Assembly: GCA_002729415.1 (NCBI GenBank)
Contig: PBXZ01000236.1
Coordinates: 1-8,616, forward strand
Length of the DNA stretch: 8,616 nt
Source: UBA9662 sp002729415
GTDB taxonomy: Bacteria; Poribacteria; WGA-4E; UBA9662
Direction: 5' to 3'
Part shown: one piece after another, positions 7,803-8,616 of the stretch
Layout of the letters: each line of letters starts with the position of its first letter
Position numbering within the stretch: position 1 is the first letter of the stretch
Notes under the pieces: generated by a model
Seen by the model: the letters and a program-made list of their open reading frames with translations, nothing else
Told to the model about the DNA's origin: nothing
Database searches by the model: none
Position numbers and translations under genes: made by a program

Positions 7803-7871
7803 ACTCCTCCAGAATCACCATGTGTATTTTTGACTATTTTTGTGTGAAAGCAATCACTAAAAATATATTTT

Positions 7872-7908
7872 TTTATAGCATCATCAATGTGTTCGTAAAT
7901 AAAGTCAA
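7872..7908 (-). promoter_or_regulatory. Candidate sigma-70-like promoter of the glg operon
   Basis: On the minus strand TTTACG (7899-7894), a 16-nt spacer and TATAAA (7877-7872) form a weak promoter pair. An alternative pair is TTGACT (7908-7903), a 17-nt spacer and GATGAT (7885-7880). Either would give a leader of roughly 75-90 nt before glgB. The region is very AT-rich, so chance matches are likely. Support is mainly positional: glgB is the first gene of the operon and needs a promoter here. Confidence 0.25.
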
Positions 7909-7916
7909 TGTTTGAC
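7904..7916. repeat. Short perfect palindrome upstream of glgB
   Basis: GTCAA-TGT-TTGAC is a 5-bp inverted repeat with a 3-bp centre. One arm overlaps the minus-strand TTGACT box and the other begins a plus-strand TTGACA. It could be an operator for the glg operon, but five-base arms arise easily by chance. Confidence 0.25.
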
Positions 7917-8002
7917 ATTCCTCCTCCCAAACTTTACTTTAAACCATTCATTGTTAGCATTGTTTATACCAGTTTTAACTTGGAATATTGATAATTGTTA
8001 AA

Positions 8003-8182
8003 GTACCAGAGATAATTATTAAAATTATTCCTCTATAGGATTATCCTACCACCAACCACGAGGAATGTTGAGGGGTTAATTTTTTTACTAAAACTAAATA
8101 ACATTACCTATTGTTTGTATGATAATTTCATTTAAAAAGATATTTCATCAGAGGTCTAGTAGCAGGTTCTTTAAAAGGATAA
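8003..8182 (+). pseudogene. Remnant of a second sugar ABC permease, C-terminal end
   Basis: The firm part is 8138-8182, which encodes RYFIRGLVAGSLKG and a stop, against RYFIRGLVAGTVKG at 409-453: 12 of 14 residues and 34 of 45 bases agree, with most differences at third codon positions. In this frame a TAA at 8123-8125 closes the way upstream. A weaker collinear match continues in shifted frames. TLP then a hydrophobic run from 8101 corresponds to TVP at 376-384; an N-x-E-x-L at 8064-8078 corresponds to NWEIL at 337-351; VPEII from 8003 corresponds to VPSEII at 277. The spacings agree to 1-2 nt (61 against 60, 74 against 72), implying about two single-base shifts, one possibly in the A5 run 8134-8138. 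It may be a decayed gene or poor consensus sequence near a join. The part upstream of 8101 is inference. Confidence 0.45.
8027..8066. repeat. Nested inverted repeats in the right-hand intergenic region
   Basis: ATTCCTC (8027-8033) and GAGGAAT (8060-8066) are perfect 7-bp inverted arms. Between them lies a second perfect palindrome, TAGGAT-T-ATCCTA (8036-8048). A run of T follows at 8080-8086. The set could form an RNA hairpin, but the T run is 13 nt away from the outer arm, so it is not a standard intrinsic terminator. The stretch also overlaps the proposed permease remnant. Confidence 0.35.
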
Positions 8183-8183
8183 G

Positions 8184-8616
8184 ATGAATAAAATAGTATT
8201 AATTGGTGCAGGTAGCACAAATTTTGGTCTAGGTACAATCGGTGATATTTTTAAATCAAAAGTCCTTGCTGGTTGTACTATTGTCCTTCATGACATTAAT
8301 GCAGAAGCGCTTAAGAAATCTGAAACTATTGCAAAAAATTATAATGATCAGTTAAATTTAAATTTTAATATTCAAGCAACAACATCTCGTAAAGAGGCTT
8401 TAAATGATGCAGATTTTTGCATTATCTCCATTGAAGTTGCACCAAGATTTGATCTGTGGGATCAGGACTGGAAAGTTCCTCTGCAGTATGGCTTTAAGCA
8501 AGTATTCGGGGAAAACGGGGGGCCCGGGGGTCTCTTTCATTCACTTAGAGTCACGCCGCCCATAATAGAAATTTGTGATGACATTAATGCAATCTGTCCA
8601 AATGCATTTGTATTCA
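8184..8616 (+). CDS. Glycoside hydrolase family 4 (NAD-dependent glycosidase), N-terminal part
   Basis: GH4 enzymes cleave glycosides by an oxidation-elimination mechanism that needs NAD and a divalent metal; members act on alpha-glucosides, alpha-galactosides, glucuronides or 6-phosphoglycosides. The 144 visible residues run off the right edge; the family is about 430-480 long. Visible are the dinucleotide-binding IGAGST at residues 7-12 of a Rossmann fold, an acidic residue after the second strand in LHDIN, DADFCIIS at the fourth strand and the family block ENGGPGGLFHSLR followed by CPNAFVF. The metal-binding Cys and His lie beyond the window, so catalytic competence and substrate cannot be judged. 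The ATG at 8184 lies 1 nt past the permease-remnant stop, with AAAGGA at 8174-8179. Residues 1-7 nearly match the broken copy at 460. Pairing with an ABC permease suggests uptake and cytoplasmic cleavage of a glycoside. Confidence 0.88.
   Translation, partial: MNKIVLIGAGSTNFGLGTIGDIFKSKVLAGCTIVLHDINAEALKKSETIAKNYNDQLNLNFNIQATTSRKEALNDADFCIISIEVAPRFDLWDQDWKVPLQYGFKQVFGENGGPGGLFHSLRVTPPIIEICDDINAICPNAFVF

Larger units (their letters stand above)
7791..8125. other. AT-rich region between glgB and the right flank, no intact gene
   Basis: No frame of useful length is open on either strand. The part next to glgB (to about 7920) plausibly holds the glg leader and promoter. Base composition drops from glg-like to AT-rich near 7820, so the right-hand junction may lie anywhere from about 7820 to 8000; unlike the left one it is not sharp. 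From about 8000 on, the sequence shows broken, frameshifted similarity to the permease at 277-453. I found no tRNA, no terminal repeat of a known insertion sequence and no CRISPR repeat. Confidence 0.6.

Noticed and set aside
481..8100. glg block as a transposon, integron or phage island
   Set aside because: No transposase, integrase, terminal inverted repeat of useful length, tRNA or att-like repeat was seen at either edge.
8001..8100. Intrinsic terminator made from the 8027-8066 hairpin and the T run
   Set aside because: The T run is 13 nt past the outer stem, the loop is long and no gene on the plus strand ends just upstream.
7791..8125. Riboswitch or non-coding RNA gene in the glgB upstream region
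   Set aside because: Only short isolated palindromes were found. No known conserved riboswitch core could be recognised.
409..8204. Repeated permease/GH4 boundary as a target-site duplication of an inserted element
   Set aside because: The two copies differ at about a quarter of bases with mostly synonymous changes and have different stop-to-start spacers (6 and 1 nt). A target-site duplication would be short and nearly identical.

Overview
The window is a mosaic. A compact glycogen-metabolism operon of moderate G+C lies between two AT-rich pieces that both carry the same gene boundary: the end of a sugar ABC-transporter permease followed by the start of a family 4 glycoside hydrolase (GH4). 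Hand counts on single 60-base lines show the contrast: 17 G/C at 181-240, 31 at 1681-1740 and 20 at 8221-8280. The glycogen proteins look alphaproteobacterial, GlgC most clearly, by family knowledge and not by a search. The AT-rich flanks would suit a streamlined marine alphaproteobacterium, but this is only inference.

Layout. 1-453 (+) is the C-terminal part of a MalG-type permease. 460-480 (+) holds the first seven codons of a GH4 gene, which then breaks off. At about 480/481 the sequence switches to the inside of malQ on the minus strand. From there the minus strand carries, in transcription order (right to left), glgB (7790-5517), glgC (5503-4235), glgA (4232-2757), glgX (2739-640) and a malQ start (643-481) cut by the junction. 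7791-8125 is AT-rich with no intact gene; it probably holds the glg promoter and, from about 8000 on, a decayed permease remnant. 8138-8182 (+) encodes a second permease C-terminus, and 8184-8616 (+) is the intact beginning of a GH4 gene that runs off the window.

Function. GlgC makes ADP-glucose, GlgA polymerises it, GlgB adds alpha-1,6 branches, GlgX removes branches during breakdown and MalQ would recycle the released maltooligosaccharides. Short gaps or overlaps (13, 2, 17 and -4 nt) indicate one co-translated operon. The permease/GH4 pair is a separate uptake-and-hydrolysis unit for a glycoside.

The main point of interest is the mosaic structure. The two permease/GH4 boundaries differ almost only at synonymous third positions, so they are diverged homologues and not a target-site duplication. 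Either the glg segment recombined into a duplicated or allelic transporter locus, or the contig is chimeric (assembly or amplification artefact). The sequence alone cannot decide, and the artefact must be excluded first. I saw no transposase, integrase, tRNA, CRISPR array or novel defence-like system.
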